Positions 45,374-54,820 of a stretch of DNA of 64,000 nucleotides are shown here, one piece after another. The position numbers and the translations under genes were made by a program. Position 1 is the first letter of the stretch; each line of letters begins with the position of its first letter. The notes below the pieces were generated by a model, which saw nothing but the letters and a program-made list of their open reading frames with translations, was not told where the DNA came from and made no database searches. Origin of the DNA: Algoriphagus aestuariicola (GTDB taxonomy: Bacteria; Bacteroidota; Bacteroidia; Cytophagales; Cyclobacteriaceae); assembly GCF_017254835.1 (NCBI RefSeq), contig NZ_JAFKCW010000005.1, positions 276,385-340,384 of the forward strand. Reading direction: 5' to 3'.

Positions 45374-46810
45374 ATGAACAGACTGCTATTCTTAATTCTT
45401 TTTGCGATTGGCGCATGCGGCCAAAAAACACCTAACAATGAATCGGATGCGAAACCGAACATTGTTTTTATCCTTGCCGACGATTTGGGCTATGGAGACT
45501 TGGGCTTTTTAGGACAACAATTCATAGAAACTCCCAATATTGATCGCTTGGCCAAGGAGGGGATGTTTTTCAGCAGACACTATTCCGGTTCGCCTGTCTG
45601 CGCTCCGTCCCGATCCACGCTCTTAACAGGCCTGCACACGGGACACACGCCGATTCGGGGAAATTCCGAGGTGCAGCCGGAGGGCCAATTGCCGCTGACA
45701 GACTCCGTCGAGACGCTCAGCAAGATCTTCCAAAGGGCTGGCTACGTGACGGGGGCCTTTGGCAAGTGGGGACTGGGGATGAATGGAACCTCTGGGGAAC
45801 CGATCAATCAGGGTTTTGGGGAGTTTTATGGCTATCTCTGCCAGCGCTACGCGCACCGCTACTACCCCGCATACCTTTGGGAAAATGGGCAAAAAGTGGA
45901 TTTGCCCGGAAACGATTGGACCAAAAAATCCACCTATGCGCCGGATCTGATCCAGGCCAAGACTTTGGAATTTATCGAAAAAAACAAGGAGAAACCCTTT
46001 TTCCTCTTTATGCCCATCGTGATGCCGCATGCCGAGCTAGCTGCGCCAGACGATGAGCTTTTCAAGAAGTATAAGGCCAAGTTTGGCGAGGAAAAGCCAC
46101 ATGTGGCGCCTCAGGGCGGAGATTATGGGCCGGAGATGCGGATTTCCGCGTACCAATCAGAAGCCAACCCCCATGCGGCATTCGCTGCAATGGTGGAACG
46201 AACCGACCGATTTGTCGGAGAAGTAGTGAAGAAATTGGAGGAGCTAGGCTTGGCAGAAAATACGCTAATCGTGTTCACCTCCGACAACGGCGCCCACCGT
46301 GAAGGCGGAGCGGATCCGGATTTTTTTGATTCCAACGGCCCATTTCGTGGCTACAAAAGAGATCTCTATGAAGGAGGCATCCACGTGCCGATGATCGTGA
46401 AGTGGCCGGCCAAGGTGAAGGCTGGAAGCAGCTCGGATCAGGTCTCAGCATTCTGGGACTGGCTGCCGACATTCGCCGATATTCTTGGCGAGCCAGAGCC
46501 AGCCGAAATAGACGGAATTTCTCTTTTGCCCAGTCTGCTGGGTGAGAGTTCCCAAGCCCACCACGACTACATGTACTGGGAGTTTCACGAACTAGGCGGT
46601 AGACAGGCTGTTCTACAGGGCAATTGGAAGCTGGTCAAATACCAAGTGAAAGACTCGACAAAGACTACTTTGGAGCTTTTTGATTTGGCCAAGGATCCGG
46701 GAGAGCTGTCTGATTTGGCGGCGCAAAATCCCGGAAAAGTGAAAGAATTGGAGGCCCTTATCGGACAATCCCACTTGCCCAATAAGGTATTTAGCCTTTT
46801 TGACCAATAA
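45374..46810 (+). CDS. Sulfatase lipoprotein (arylsulfatase type)
   Basis: 478 residues from the ATG at 45374; the frame runs open to 45221, inside the divergent gene. The lipobox is IGACG (C15), so it is membrane anchored. NIVFILADDLGYGDLG supplies the metal aspartates. The activation motif is CAPSRSTLLTG with C76. GAFGKWGLG and SDNGAHREGGADPDFF complete the active site. The end shows the ELFDLAKDPGELSDLAAQNPGK pattern also found in the remnant at 40054-40250. It removes sulfate from a sulfated glycan, with an unseen maturase. A GC-rich terminator follows. Confidence 0.93.
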   Translation: MNRLLFLILFAIGACGQKTPNNESDAKPNIVFILADDLGYGDLGFLGQQFIETPNIDRLAKEGMFFSRHYSGSPVCAPSRSTLLTGLHTGHTPIRGNSEVQPEGQLPLTDSVETLSKIFQRAGYVTGAFGKWGLGMNGTSGEPINQGFGEFYGYLCQRYAHRYYPAYLWENGQKVDLPGNDWTKKSTYAPDLIQAKTLEFIEKNKEKPFFLFMPIVMPHAELAAPDDELFKKYKAKFGEEKPHVAPQGGDYGPEMRISAYQSEANPHAAFAAMVERTDRFVGEVVKKLEELGLAENTLIVFTSDNGAHREGGADPDFFDSNGPFRGYKRDLYEGGIHVPMIVKWPAKVKAGSSSDQVSAFWDWLPTFADILGEPEPAEIDGISLLPSLLGESSQAHHDYMYWEFHELGGRQAVLQGNWKLVKYQVKDSTKTTLELFDLAKDPGELSDLAAQNPGKVKELEALIGQSHLPNKVFSLFDQ

Positions 46811-46811
46811 A

Positions 46812-46834
46812 AACGGGGGCCTTTGGCCCCCGTT
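46812..46834 (+). terminator. Terminator of the second sulfatase
   Basis: A perfect ten-base stem, AACGGGGGCC (46812-46821) with GGCCCCCGTT (46825-46834), around TTT. The T-run downstream is short. Confidence 0.75.
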
Positions 46835-46878
46835 CCCTTACCCAATCATTTACTTATTACCCTATAAGTACAGTGAAA

Positions 46879-47478
46879 TTATTTCTTCCCCCAGTCCAAA
46901 CTGTCCTTGTCTGACCTGCTTTTTTGATTTTTCCAGTTTAAGGCGACAATAGACCAATCCTCCGTGCTGTCGCTGAATTTATGGATAACTTCAAATCCTA
47001 CCCGCTGGTGGGCTTTGATCGAGCGTATGTTAGAGTCAGCAATCTCTGTGATCGCAAAGTCGAAGCGGGTCGAGAAAAAATCCACATAGGCCTCGTACAT
47101 CCTGTCAAAGATACCCCGCCCGCGATAGTCTTTGCTGACGCAGATCTGGCCGATCACGAGATAGTTGTACGACGCGACGTTGTTTCCCGCGAATTCCAAG
47201 CGTTCAAACTGCTGGAACATCGGGATGAGTACTGGGATGAGATCCTTGGAAGCCTTGGTCATCGCCAGGATATAGCCCACGACTTTTTCGCCGTCTTTGG
47301 CGATGAGATGCGGGGCGATTGCATTCATCTCAGCCAACTGCTCAAAGGAATGGTTTACAGTGACAAAGCCCTGGGCTGCCTTTTCGGCTTGGGAGATGTT
47401 TTGTGGGAGATTTTCCTTTTGGAGGCTCAGGATGCCGAGCAGCTCTCGTTCTGTTTCCGCAGGTTTGAAATGGATCAT
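46879..47478 (-). CDS. GNAT-family N-acetyltransferase
   Basis: 199 residues. The acetyl-CoA binding motif A is visible in LVIGQICVSKDYRGRGIFDRMYEAY (R/Q-x-x-G-x-G/A as RGRGI), with DSNIRSIKAHQRVGFEVIH as the C-terminal GNAT signature. Acceptor unknown. Transcribed alone, convergent with the sulfatase. Confidence 0.88.
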   Translation of the reverse strand: MIHFKPAETERELLGILSLQKENLPQNISQAEKAAQGFVTVNHSFEQLAEMNAIAPHLIAKDGEKVVGYILAMTKASKDLIPVLIPMFQQFERLEFAGNNVASYNYLVIGQICVSKDYRGRGIFDRMYEAYVDFFSTRFDFAITEIADSNIRSIKAHQRVGFEVIHKFSDSTEDWSIVALNWKNQKSRSDKDSLDWGKK

Positions 47479-47613
47479 TGACGTGAAATTTTGCGAATCT
47501 AGTCCAAACCCGCTTTTATTTCCATACTTTTTCCTGACAAAAGCTTTTGACGTACGGGAGCGTATTCATCCTGAATTTTCTTAGTTTTAAAGTTGCCAAC
47601 CCAACAAAAACAC

Positions 47614-47976
47614 ATGAATTTTAATAAGTATTACTTCGGAATCTGGTTCTTTCTCTTTGCGCTGTTTGCCTATTGGCAGTTTAATGATCCCGACCCGGAA
47701 GTTTGGGTGAGCATCTACGGAGCAGCGATGGTTTTTTGCTTGCTTGGTTTTCGTGGTATTTTTCCAAAAATCCCTCTTACGTTGGTGATTGTCCTCTGCT
47801 TGGCAGGTGCAGTTTACTTCTTTCCCGGAGGGATAGGCGACTGGGTTTCCCAAGAGTGGGCCCAAAAAGATCTGACCATGAAGACGCCAGAAATGGAGGA
47901 GAATCGGGAGACTTTTGGACTTTTGATTATTGCATTGGCATTGAGTCCAGCCTTATATAAAGCCTGGAAAAAATAA
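47614..47976 (+). CDS. Transmembrane family 220-like protein
   Basis: 120 residues from the ATG at 47614. Four membrane segments are visible (FGIWFFLFALFAYWQF, WVSIYGAAMVFCLLGF, ITLVIVLCLAGAVYFF-like and FGLLIIALALSPALY). The motif YWQFNDPDPEVW between the first two is the mark of the TMEM220 family, whose function is unknown in bacteria. The gene precedes the NIPSNAP gene by 29 bases and probably shares its transcript. Confidence 0.85.
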   Translation: MNFNKYYFGIWFFLFALFAYWQFNDPDPEVWVSIYGAAMVFCLLGFRGIFPKIPLTLVIVLCLAGAVYFFPGGIGDWVSQEWAQKDLTMKTPEMEENRETFGLLIIALALSPALYKAWKK

Positions 47977-48005
47977 GTTAAACACACAACAAACCCATTA
48001 ACCTT

Positions 48006-48755
48006 ATGAAAAAACTACTTCTGTTTCTGATTGCCATGACTATTGGTTTAGGGGCCTTTGCCCAGCTGCCCAAAGTATCCAAGTCCAAGTATTTTGAAAT
48101 CCGGAAATATTATGCCCATCCGGGCAAACTTCCAGATTTGCTGAAGCGATTTGAAAACCATACCATGAAGCTCTTTGAAAAGGCTGGAATGGAGAATATC
48201 ATCTACCTCATTCCGGAGGAAAACACAGACAATTCCATGACCTATATCTTGGGTTACCCTGATGCAGCAGCGCGGGATAAGATGTGGGATTCTTTTATGA
48301 ATGACCCGGAATGGAAGAAAGCCTACGAGGAATCCCACGTAAATGGTCCTCTTGTGGCGAAAGTAGAACAGACCTTTATGACTTTGGCTCCTGAGCTAAA
48401 TGATACACCCATACCCACGGGCAGTGGGATTATCCAGATGAGAACTTATCATTGCTTCCCCGGCAAAATCGAAAACATTCAGGCGAGGTTCCGGGACCAT
48501 ACACGTGCACTTTTTGAAAAGCAAGGCTTGAAAAACTATCCCTATTGGCTGACCGTGGAGAAAGACGGAAGCCAGCCTAAGTTAGTTTACCTTTTAGGAC
48601 ATGAGGATCGTGCAGCTTTTGACAAGGCTTTTGAAAACTTCCGAAATGATCCGGAATGGATCAAGGCGAGGGATGCCTCTGAAGCATCCGGCAAAATCGT
48701 CGAGAAAGTGGATGCAGTTTACTTTACACCTTGGGCTTTTTCCCCAATGAAATAG
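48006..48755 (+). CDS. Exported NIPSNAP-family protein
   Basis: 249 residues with a Sec signal (LLLFLIAMTIGLGAFAQ). Two NIPSNAP-like ferredoxin-fold domains follow (about 28-125 and 140-245). Each has FEIRKYYAHPGKL / QMRTYHCFPGKIE, and a closing DPEWKKAYEES / DPEWIKARDAS. NIPSNAP proteins have no known biochemical function; exported, duplicated forms are frequent in Bacteroidota. A terminator follows. Confidence 0.9.
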   Translation: MKKLLLFLIAMTIGLGAFAQLPKVSKSKYFEIRKYYAHPGKLPDLLKRFENHTMKLFEKAGMENIIYLIPEENTDNSMTYILGYPDAAARDKMWDSFMNDPEWKKAYEESHVNGPLVAKVEQTFMTLAPELNDTPIPTGSGIIQMRTYHCFPGKIENIQARFRDHTRALFEKQGLKNYPYWLTVEKDGSQPKLVYLLGHEDRAAFDKAFENFRNDPEWIKARDASEASGKIVEKVDAVYFTPWAFSPMK

Positions 48756-48780
48756 CAAGTGATTGATGGCTTAAACATCG

Positions 48781-48808
48781 AAGGCGGGCTTAAGAGCCCG
48801 CCTTTTTT
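48781..48808. terminator. Bidirectional terminator after the NIPSNAP gene
   Basis: AAGGCGGGCT (48781-48790) pairs with AGCCCGCCTT (48795-48804) around TAAG, followed by four further T. It lies four bases before the stop of the convergent monooxygenase gene and can serve both. Confidence 0.8.
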
Positions 48809-48811
48809 ACT

Positions 48812-49948
48812 TCAATCCAAATCCACGTTATAAAGCTTTTCCAGTTGCTTTTGATTGACTGAGGCGGGTGTGACTCTAAAGGCGAAGTTTCTGAGCCAAA
48901 TGCCAATAGGGTTTTCCAATTGCGCGACTTTTCCCAAGGTCCAAGACTGGATGACGATCTGCCGAGTGCGCGTCAGCCTTCTTTTTTCAAAGTCCAAAAA
49001 GGCTGTTGAGGTTGAGGGATTCTTTTTCAAGCAAGCCATTAGGACGGCCGCATCCTCCAAGGCCATGCAGGCGCCTTGGCCCATGTTTGGCGTGGTCGCA
49101 TGCGCGGCATCGCCGATCAGAAGAATGTCTTCAAAGGCAAATCGCGAAAGCGGAGGTAGATCCAGGATGTCATTCCAGATGATTGGCGCGTAGGTCGCTT
49201 TCAGGACCTCGGATATCGACGAGTGAAAATCCCCAAAAATCTCTAGGATGTCTTCTTTTTTGAAGTTCTTCTTGTCCGAGTCGGCGTGAGGGGCATTGAC
49301 ACAGGCAAACCAATAAATTTGCTTATTTCTCAACGGAACGATTCCAATGCGTCCTTTTCTTCCCCAGGTTTCGAAGGTTTCATCGATGTGAAGTTGTCCA
49401 TTGTCGGCAATTCCCCTCCAACAGGTATAGCCGGCAAAACGGGGATTGGTATCGGGGAGCAGTTGCTTGCGGATGGGAGAATGGATTCCTTCTGCCACGA
49501 TCAGATGGGAGGCCGATATCTCAGAGCCATCTTCGAAAAACACGGTATATCGCTTGGGTCCCTTGACAAAGCGCTTGGATCTTTTTCCTGTTAGAAGCTT
49601 CTTTTCTTCCAAAAAAGAAAGCAAAGCAGCGTGAAGATCCGCTCGGTGGATGGTGAAGTTGCCATAGTCGGGATTGTGTGCGTGGGTTTTGCTGATCAGC
49701 TTTCCTTTGTCGTCATAGATACTGAAGTCCGCCAATCGGCTTCCTTTGGGTATGACTGCGTCTGCCGCTCCGATCTTGGAAAGCGCCTTCATCGCATTGG
49801 CGGCGAGAGCGATTCCCGCACCGACAGGTCGGAAGGCTTCAGAGGCCTCCGCTACAAGGAAATCTTTGCCGATTTTTTGCAAAGCGATCGCGGTGGCGAG
49901 GCCGGCGATTCCTCCGCCGAGGATCAAAAATTCAGTGTCTGGCTTCAT
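48812..49948 (-). CDS. FAD-dependent monooxygenase (salicylate-hydroxylase-like)
   Basis: 378 residues. FAD motifs are all present: EFLILGGGIAGLATAIAL at the start, the DG-like HLIVAEGIHSPIRKQ and GDAAHATTPNMGQGACMALEDA. It belongs to the class A flavoprotein monooxygenases of the UbiH/NahG type. Substrate unknown; the similarity could equally suit a phenolic or a small aromatic compound. Cytoplasmic, single gene. Confidence 0.9.
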   Translation of the reverse strand: MKPDTEFLILGGGIAGLATAIALQKIGKDFLVAEASEAFRPVGAGIALAANAMKALSKIGAADAVIPKGSRLADFSIYDDKGKLISKTHAHNPDYGNFTIHRADLHAALLSFLEEKKLLTGKRSKRFVKGPKRYTVFFEDGSEISASHLIVAEGIHSPIRKQLLPDTNPRFAGYTCWRGIADNGQLHIDETFETWGRKGRIGIVPLRNKQIYWFACVNAPHADSDKKNFKKEDILEIFGDFHSSISEVLKATYAPIIWNDILDLPPLSRFAFEDILLIGDAAHATTPNMGQGACMALEDAAVLMACLKKNPSTSTAFLDFEKRRLTRTRQIVIQSWTLGKVAQLENPIGIWLRNFAFRVTPASVNQKQLEKLYNVDLD

Positions 49949-49995
49949 GTTGAAGTGATGTTACGGCCTTGAATTTGGGAGAAAAGTTCTGCCAA

Positions 49996-50030
49996 TAAAA
50001 TAGCCATCCCGAATGGTTTCAGGATGGCTA
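49996..50030 (-). terminator. Terminator of the large ThuA/PQQ gene
   Basis: On the minus strand TAGCCATCC pairs with GGATGGCTA (50001-50009 with 50022-50030) and is followed by TTTTAT. It stands 22 bases after the stop of the gene at 50053-53496. Confidence 0.7.
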
Positions 50031-50052
50031 TTGCAGGAAGGTACATTAATCT

Positions 50053-53000
50053 TTACTTGGCGTTGAAGGTAATGCCCATCAGAATGAACGTACCTAGTTC
50101 AGCACCTTTCGCATCGCTGATAAAGTATAGTTTGTGCTTTTTGCCATCGCTTGCGCCAGTGATCTGGAGTTGAGCTTGGTGCATTTTAATCGGCATTCCC
50201 GGAGCGGCAAAACCCTCGCTTGGCTGCTGGGTTCCTGAGCCAACCACCGTTCCGGTTGGGCTATCCAGTCGGACTTCGAAATCCACGGGAACTTTGATCG
50301 GCTCTTGAGAGGCGGTCATCAAAGTCACGGAGCCGATTCCAGTCAAGTCGATGGCAGGCAAAGCGAAGGAGCCTTGAGTAGCCGGAACCATCAGCAGGTG
50401 ACGTCCATCATATACCATTTTGGTGTACACTTCAAATTCGCCCGCTTGCGCCAAATCCACGGTATTGGATTTCAATACCAAGGAGTTTGCACCGGTCAAC
50501 GGCTTGATGGCTTCACCACCCTTATCGGTGTAAGTTGCCGAAATCACCAATGCTCCGGTTGGGGAAGGGGTTTTACCCAAAGTGGCATCCAAGGTGCCTT
50601 TCGCGGGCAGGCTTGGTTTAGCATCCGCCCCTAACGACAGGACATAGCTCACGAGGGCGTTGGCGTCGGTCGTATTCAGGTCTGGGTTGGCAGGCATAGC
50701 TGTTTCACCCCAAACGCCACTTCCGCCGTTTTTGATTTTGTTCAAAAGGTAGTCGCGGTCTCGTTCTCGGTATTTTTTGGCGACTTCTGCAAAGGAAGGC
50801 CCGATAGACGCTTCGTTTTCCTTGTGACAGGTCTTGCAGGTCATCGATTGGAATAGAGATTTGCCCGTCATGGCTTCACTCATAACCTTGTGGCCCATAT
50901 CCGCTTCGGCCAAATCCACTCCGGAAATATAGTCTGCGGAGACAAACATAGAACTCAAATCCACGGCTGCAGCCGGATCATCTGGATCAGTTGCAGACAC
51001 GGAATAGGTTACTTTCTTACCAGGGAAATAGAATGATTGGTTGCCTTCAATAGCGATCTGAACTTCAGGAGCGGTATTTCCAGAATACACACTTACAGGA
51101 AGGCTGGATCCGGAAAGTCCAGCTGGGTCATTCGCAACTACAGTCACTTCAAAGTCGCCCACTGTATTGAAGGTGTGTGTCAAAGTTGGCTCGTTGCTGG
51201 TTTTGGTTTCACCTTTTCCAAGATTCCATGTGTAGGTCAGCGGATCTTTTTCGGGATCGCTTGCGGTCGCCGTGAAAGTCACCGTCAATGGATTTTTGCC
51301 GGAGGTCTTGTCCACTTTCAGCTCAGAGACCACAGGTGCCCTGTTGCCGCCATTGTAGTCAATTCGAAAGAGTCCCGCATCTGTGTTTTTGCTAAACCAG
51401 CCGTTTCCGTATTCCAGGATGTAGATTTTGCCGTCAGGCCCCATTTCCATGTCCATCATCGCATTGAACTTAGTACCTGGCATGAACGGTTCCATTTTGG
51501 AGAAAGACCCATCCGAATTCATCGTGACGACTTTGATCCAGCCTCTGATCCATTCGTAAATGAATAGTTTGCCATCAAAATAGTCTGGCATTCTCGTTTC
51601 TGCCGGGTACATGTCTGAGTAGTATATCGGGCCAGCCATGGCGTTTCTTCCCCCTTGTCCCACGGATGGGAAGTCGGGAGAAGCTGCGTAAGGATACCAG
51701 ATAAATGCAGGCTCTACCGGAGGCAATTTCTTCAAACCAGTGTTGTTGGGCGAGTTGTTTGCAGGTCCAGCTGGATCAAAAGCAGGCCCTGTTTGGCCAG
51801 TTTCATAATTGAATTCACGGTAGGCGTAGTTTTTACCGATTGTGTATGGCCATCCGAAATGTCCCGCTTTTTGGGCCTGGTTCACTTCGTCATAACCTCT
51901 TGGACCTTTGACATCCAGAGAGTCGTTGTTTGCATCGGGACCAACTTCACCCCAATACAAGAATCCGGTTTTTTGATCTACAGAGATTCTGTACGGGTTT
52001 CGGAGGCCCTGAACAAAAATTTCTGGCCGAGTTCCTTCTGTTCCTTGAGGATAAAGGTTGCCTTCAGGAATCGAATAGCTTCCGTCTTCAGCCACTTTGA
52101 TTCTGAGGATTTTTCCTCTGAGATCATTCGAGTTTCCAGAGCTTCTTCTTGCATCCCACTGTTTGTTGCCATCTCTTCCGTCCAATGGAGCGTAGCCGTT
52201 GAGTGTATAAGGTGTGTTCGGCTGGTTGAATGGTGTGGAGTTGTCACCCGTGGAGAGGAATAGATTTCCATTAGCATCAAAAGCGATGGATCCCCCGGTG
52301 TGACAACAGATGTTTCGCTGAGAATACAGTTCCAAAATCACTTTTTCGGAGGACATATCCCAAACGCCGTCTTTGAAGACAAATCGGGAAAGACGGTTGA
52401 TCTCCTGATCTCCCGCGGGCGAGTAGTATACGAATACAAAGTTGTTTTGCGCATAGTTAGGGTCTTTTTGCAGTCCCATTACTCCTTCTTCCGCATTGAC
52501 GCCTTTTACTTCCGCTTTCCAATACACGTCGAGTTTGGCTACCTCTTTCAGCTCGCCGTTTGCTTCGCTATAGTGTAGGATTTCCCCTCTTCTTTGGGCT
52601 ACCAAAATGTCCAGATTCGGTAATACTGTCATTTCGGTAGGCTCGGTAAACTGACCTACAGAAAGCGTGGTTTTCGTAAAGCGGTTTTCTTCCGGTACAC
52701 GCTTGGATTTTGCCTTGGAGTAGTCCAGTATCGCATTGTCGCCCATGGCGTACTGAATGCCGGCTAGTAGATGCTTGAGGTAATTTTCTTCTTCGAAAGA
52801 CTCCTTGGTATGGCCGCCGCCGGTGTAGTAGGCGCGACCCCCGTCATAGTCATGGTACCAGGCAATAGGGTGTTCGCCCATGTCGTAGCCACCTTGGTAG
52901 GAAGCCTCGTCCAGCATCAGGAGTTTTTTGGTGTCTGGATTGATGTTTTTGTAGCTATACCACTCGTCGGTTCTTTCCCAAGATTCTGGGAGGAAATCTA

Positions 53001-53496
53001 CTGAGGGATGTTTTTCTCCGGTTTTGGTGACTTTTCCGGCTTGTACGTTTGGATGTGGATCATTGATGCCGGGATGGTCGATGAAGTATCCCCCGACCAA
53101 TTTTCCATACCAACCCCACTCATATTCGGTGTCGGCAGCGGCGTGGATTCCCACAAATCCGCCACCCGACTGGATGTATCGCTCAAAATCAGCTTCCTGA
53201 TATTGGTCCAGGACGTTGGCAGTGGTACTTAGGAAAATCACCGCTGCATATTGGGCGAGATTTTCCTCATTGATGTTTTCAGCATTTTTGGTGGTGTCCA
53301 CCTCAAAACCGTTTTCGGTTCCCAGCTTTTGGATAGCGGCGATGCCAGCAGGGATGGATTCATGGTAATATCCGGCTGTTTTGCTGAATACCAGTACTTT
53401 GGGGTTTCCTTCCCGCTTTTTGGTACAAGCGGAAAATCCCAGTCCGATCAGCAGCAGCAGGAGAAGTAGGCTACGTAGGTTTTTGGGTAAATTCAT
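50053..53496 (-). CDS. ThuA / PQQ-type sugar dehydrogenase / PKD / cytochrome c lipoprotein
   Basis: 1147 residues from the ATG at 53496. A lipoprotein signal (LLLLLLLIGLGFSAC) anchors it. Domains in order: ThuA-like (about 30-255; FSKTAGYYHESI, GIHAAADTEYEWGWY, HPIAWYHDYDGGRAYY), six-bladed PQQ-type glucose/sorbosone dehydrogenase (about 270-690; RNPYRISVDQKTGFLYWGE and LFIYEWIRGWIKV), PKD (about 700-795), a cytochrome c domain (about 875-965; CKTCH with distal methionine in TAMPANP), and a beta-rich C-terminal carbohydrate-binding-like domain. It probably oxidises a sugar at the cell surface and passes electrons to its own haem. The gene stands alone, 88 bases after galK on the same strand. 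Confidence 0.9.
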   Translation of the reverse strand: MNLPKNLRSLLLLLLLIGLGFSACTKKREGNPKVLVFSKTAGYYHESIPAGIAAIQKLGTENGFEVDTTKNAENINEENLAQYAAVIFLSTTANVLDQYQEADFERYIQSGGGFVGIHAAADTEYEWGWYGKLVGGYFIDHPGINDPHPNVQAGKVTKTGEKHPSVDFLPESWERTDEWYSYKNINPDTKKLLMLDEASYQGGYDMGEHPIAWYHDYDGGRAYYTGGGHTKESFEEENYLKHLLAGIQYAMGDNAILDYSKAKSKRVPEENRFTKTTLSVGQFTEPTEMTVLPNLDILVAQRRGEILHYSEANGELKEVAKLDVYWKAEVKGVNAEEGVMGLQKDPNYAQNNFVFVYYSPAGDQEINRLSRFVFKDGVWDMSSEKVILELYSQRNICCHTGGSIAFDANGNLFLSTGDNSTPFNQPNTPYTLNGYAPLDGRDGNKQWDARRSSGNSNDLRGKILRIKVAEDGSYSIPEGNLYPQGTEGTRPEIFVQGLRNPYRISVDQKTGFLYWGEVGPDANNDSLDVKGPRGYDEVNQAQKAGHFGWPYTIGKNYAYREFNYETGQTGPAFDPAGPANNSPNNTGLKKLPPVEPAFIWYPYAASPDFPSVGQGGRNAMAGPIYYSDMYPAETRMPDYFDGKLFIYEWIRGWIKVVTMNSDGSFSKMEPFMPGTKFNAMMDMEMGPDGKIYILEYGNGWFSKNTDAGLFRIDYNGGNRAPVVSELKVDKTSGKNPLTVTFTATASDPEKDPLTYTWNLGKGETKTSNEPTLTHTFNTVGDFEVTVVANDPAGLSGSSLPVSVYSGNTAPEVQIAIEGNQSFYFPGKKVTYSVSATDPDDPAAAVDLSSMFVSADYISGVDLAEADMGHKVMSEAMTGKSLFQSMTCKTCHKENEASIGPSFAEVAKKYRERDRDYLLNKIKNGGSGVWGETAMPANPDLNTTDANALVSYVLSLGADAKPSLPAKGTLDATLGKTPSPTGALVISATYTDKGGEAIKPLTGANSLVLKSNTVDLAQAGEFEVYTKMVYDGRHLLMVPATQGSFALPAIDLTGIGSVTLMTASQEPIKVPVDFEVRLDSPTGTVVGSGTQQPSEGFAAPGMPIKMHQAQLQITGASDGKKHKLYFISDAKGAELGTFILMGITFNAK

Positions 53497-53584
53497 ATAG
53501 GTGTAAATTTTTTGGAAAATAGGGAAAAATAAAGACACTGTAATAAGTGCCTGTATTTCTAGGTGTTTTAAGTATGGGATTTGG

Positions 53585-54751
53585 TCATTTGGTATCGGCA
53601 GGTTCTTTCAGGATGGATGCCCCCGAGCCGATCTGCACTGGGATAAAATCCGGGACTATACCGAATCGTGCCGAGTAAGCGGAAGAGATCCGGCTTTCAA
53701 AATCCATGATCCGGCTACTTTTGACTAGATTGATCGTGCAGCCACCAAAGCCGCCACCCATCATGCGTGAACCGATGACGTCCGTGATCTCCCAGGATTT
53801 TTCCGCTAGAAAATCCAACTCTGGGCAGCTTACCTCATAGTCTTTGCTTAGGCTTAGGTGGGAGGCTTTCAGCAATTCTCCAAACAAAGACAGGTTGCCC
53901 AACTTCAATGCTGCGGCAGCCTCATGGACCCGTTCACACTCGGTGATAAGATGCTTGGCTTTTGGGTAGAGTTCGGCGGAAAGTAGGGTCTCGACTTTCT
54001 CCATATCGGCAGAAGGAATATCCCTCAGCGTGACGATTCCCGGAAAATGCGCAGAAAGTAGCCTGACGCTTTCTTCACAAGCTTCGCGGCGTTTGTTATA
54101 GGCCGTATCGGCAAGGGAGTGCTTGACTTTGGAATTGACCAGGATGAGTGAGTAGTCACCGAATTCCGCAGGGATTTCTTCGTGGGTATTGCTTCTGCAG
54201 TCTAGCAAAAGAGCTTTTCCTTTGGCGCCAAAGGCTGATGCATAGGGATCCATGATGCCGCATTTGACACCTGCGAAGAGGTGTTCGGACTTCTGGCCAT
54301 ACAGGGCGATGGATTTTTTTGGGATTTCAAACCCAAAGAGCCCCGAAATTGCCGTGCCTATGGCTACCGATAGCGCTGCCGAGGAGGACAAGCCGGAGCC
54401 GACTGGGATATTTCCGCCAAAAACCATGTCAAAACCGGATACTGAATAGCCTGCCTGATTGAGTAGCGCAACCATTCCCATGACATAGGTAGCCCAGTGG
54501 CCCTTTTTCGGGGAAAGCGTATCCAGTTCAAATGTGAATTCCTGGTCAAAATCCAGGGAATAAAGGCGGCAGCTTTTCAGACCGTTTTTCTGGATAGCGA
54601 CCCATATTCCCTGTTTGACTGCTGCGGGAAATACAAAACCTTCCTGGTAGTCGGTATGCTCTCCAATCAGGTTGATGCGCCCGGGGGCAAAAGAAATTAG
54701 GGGAGACGACTCAAATAGATTCCGGAAAGTGGTTTGGATTGGGTTGATCAT
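53585..54751 (-). CDS. galK: Galactokinase
   Basis: 388 residues of the GHMP kinase family. The galactokinase signature APGRINLIGEHTDYQEG is at about 22-38, the ATP loop PVGSGLSSSAALSVA at about 116-130, and GGGFGGCTI near 337-345. It phosphorylates galactose at O-1 in the Leloir pathway; galT and galM are not in the window. A LacI-type regulator lies 69 bases upstream on the same strand and may control it. Confidence 0.95.
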   Translation of the reverse strand: MINPIQTTFRNLFESSPLISFAPGRINLIGEHTDYQEGFVFPAAVKQGIWVAIQKNGLKSCRLYSLDFDQEFTFELDTLSPKKGHWATYVMGMVALLNQAGYSVSGFDMVFGGNIPVGSGLSSSAALSVAIGTAISGLFGFEIPKKSIALYGQKSEHLFAGVKCGIMDPYASAFGAKGKALLLDCRSNTHEEIPAEFGDYSLILVNSKVKHSLADTAYNKRREACEESVRLLSAHFPGIVTLRDIPSADMEKVETLLSAELYPKAKHLITECERVHEAAAALKLGNLSLFGELLKASHLSLSKDYEVSCPELDFLAEKSWEITDVIGSRMMGGGFGGCTINLVKSSRIMDFESRISSAYSARFGIVPDFIPVQIGSGASILKEPADTK

Positions 54752-54820
54752 GGGTTTGGCTGATGTTGTAGGTTGTGGCAGAGAGTCGATAACATGACAA
54801 TAACCGATAACCTATGACTT

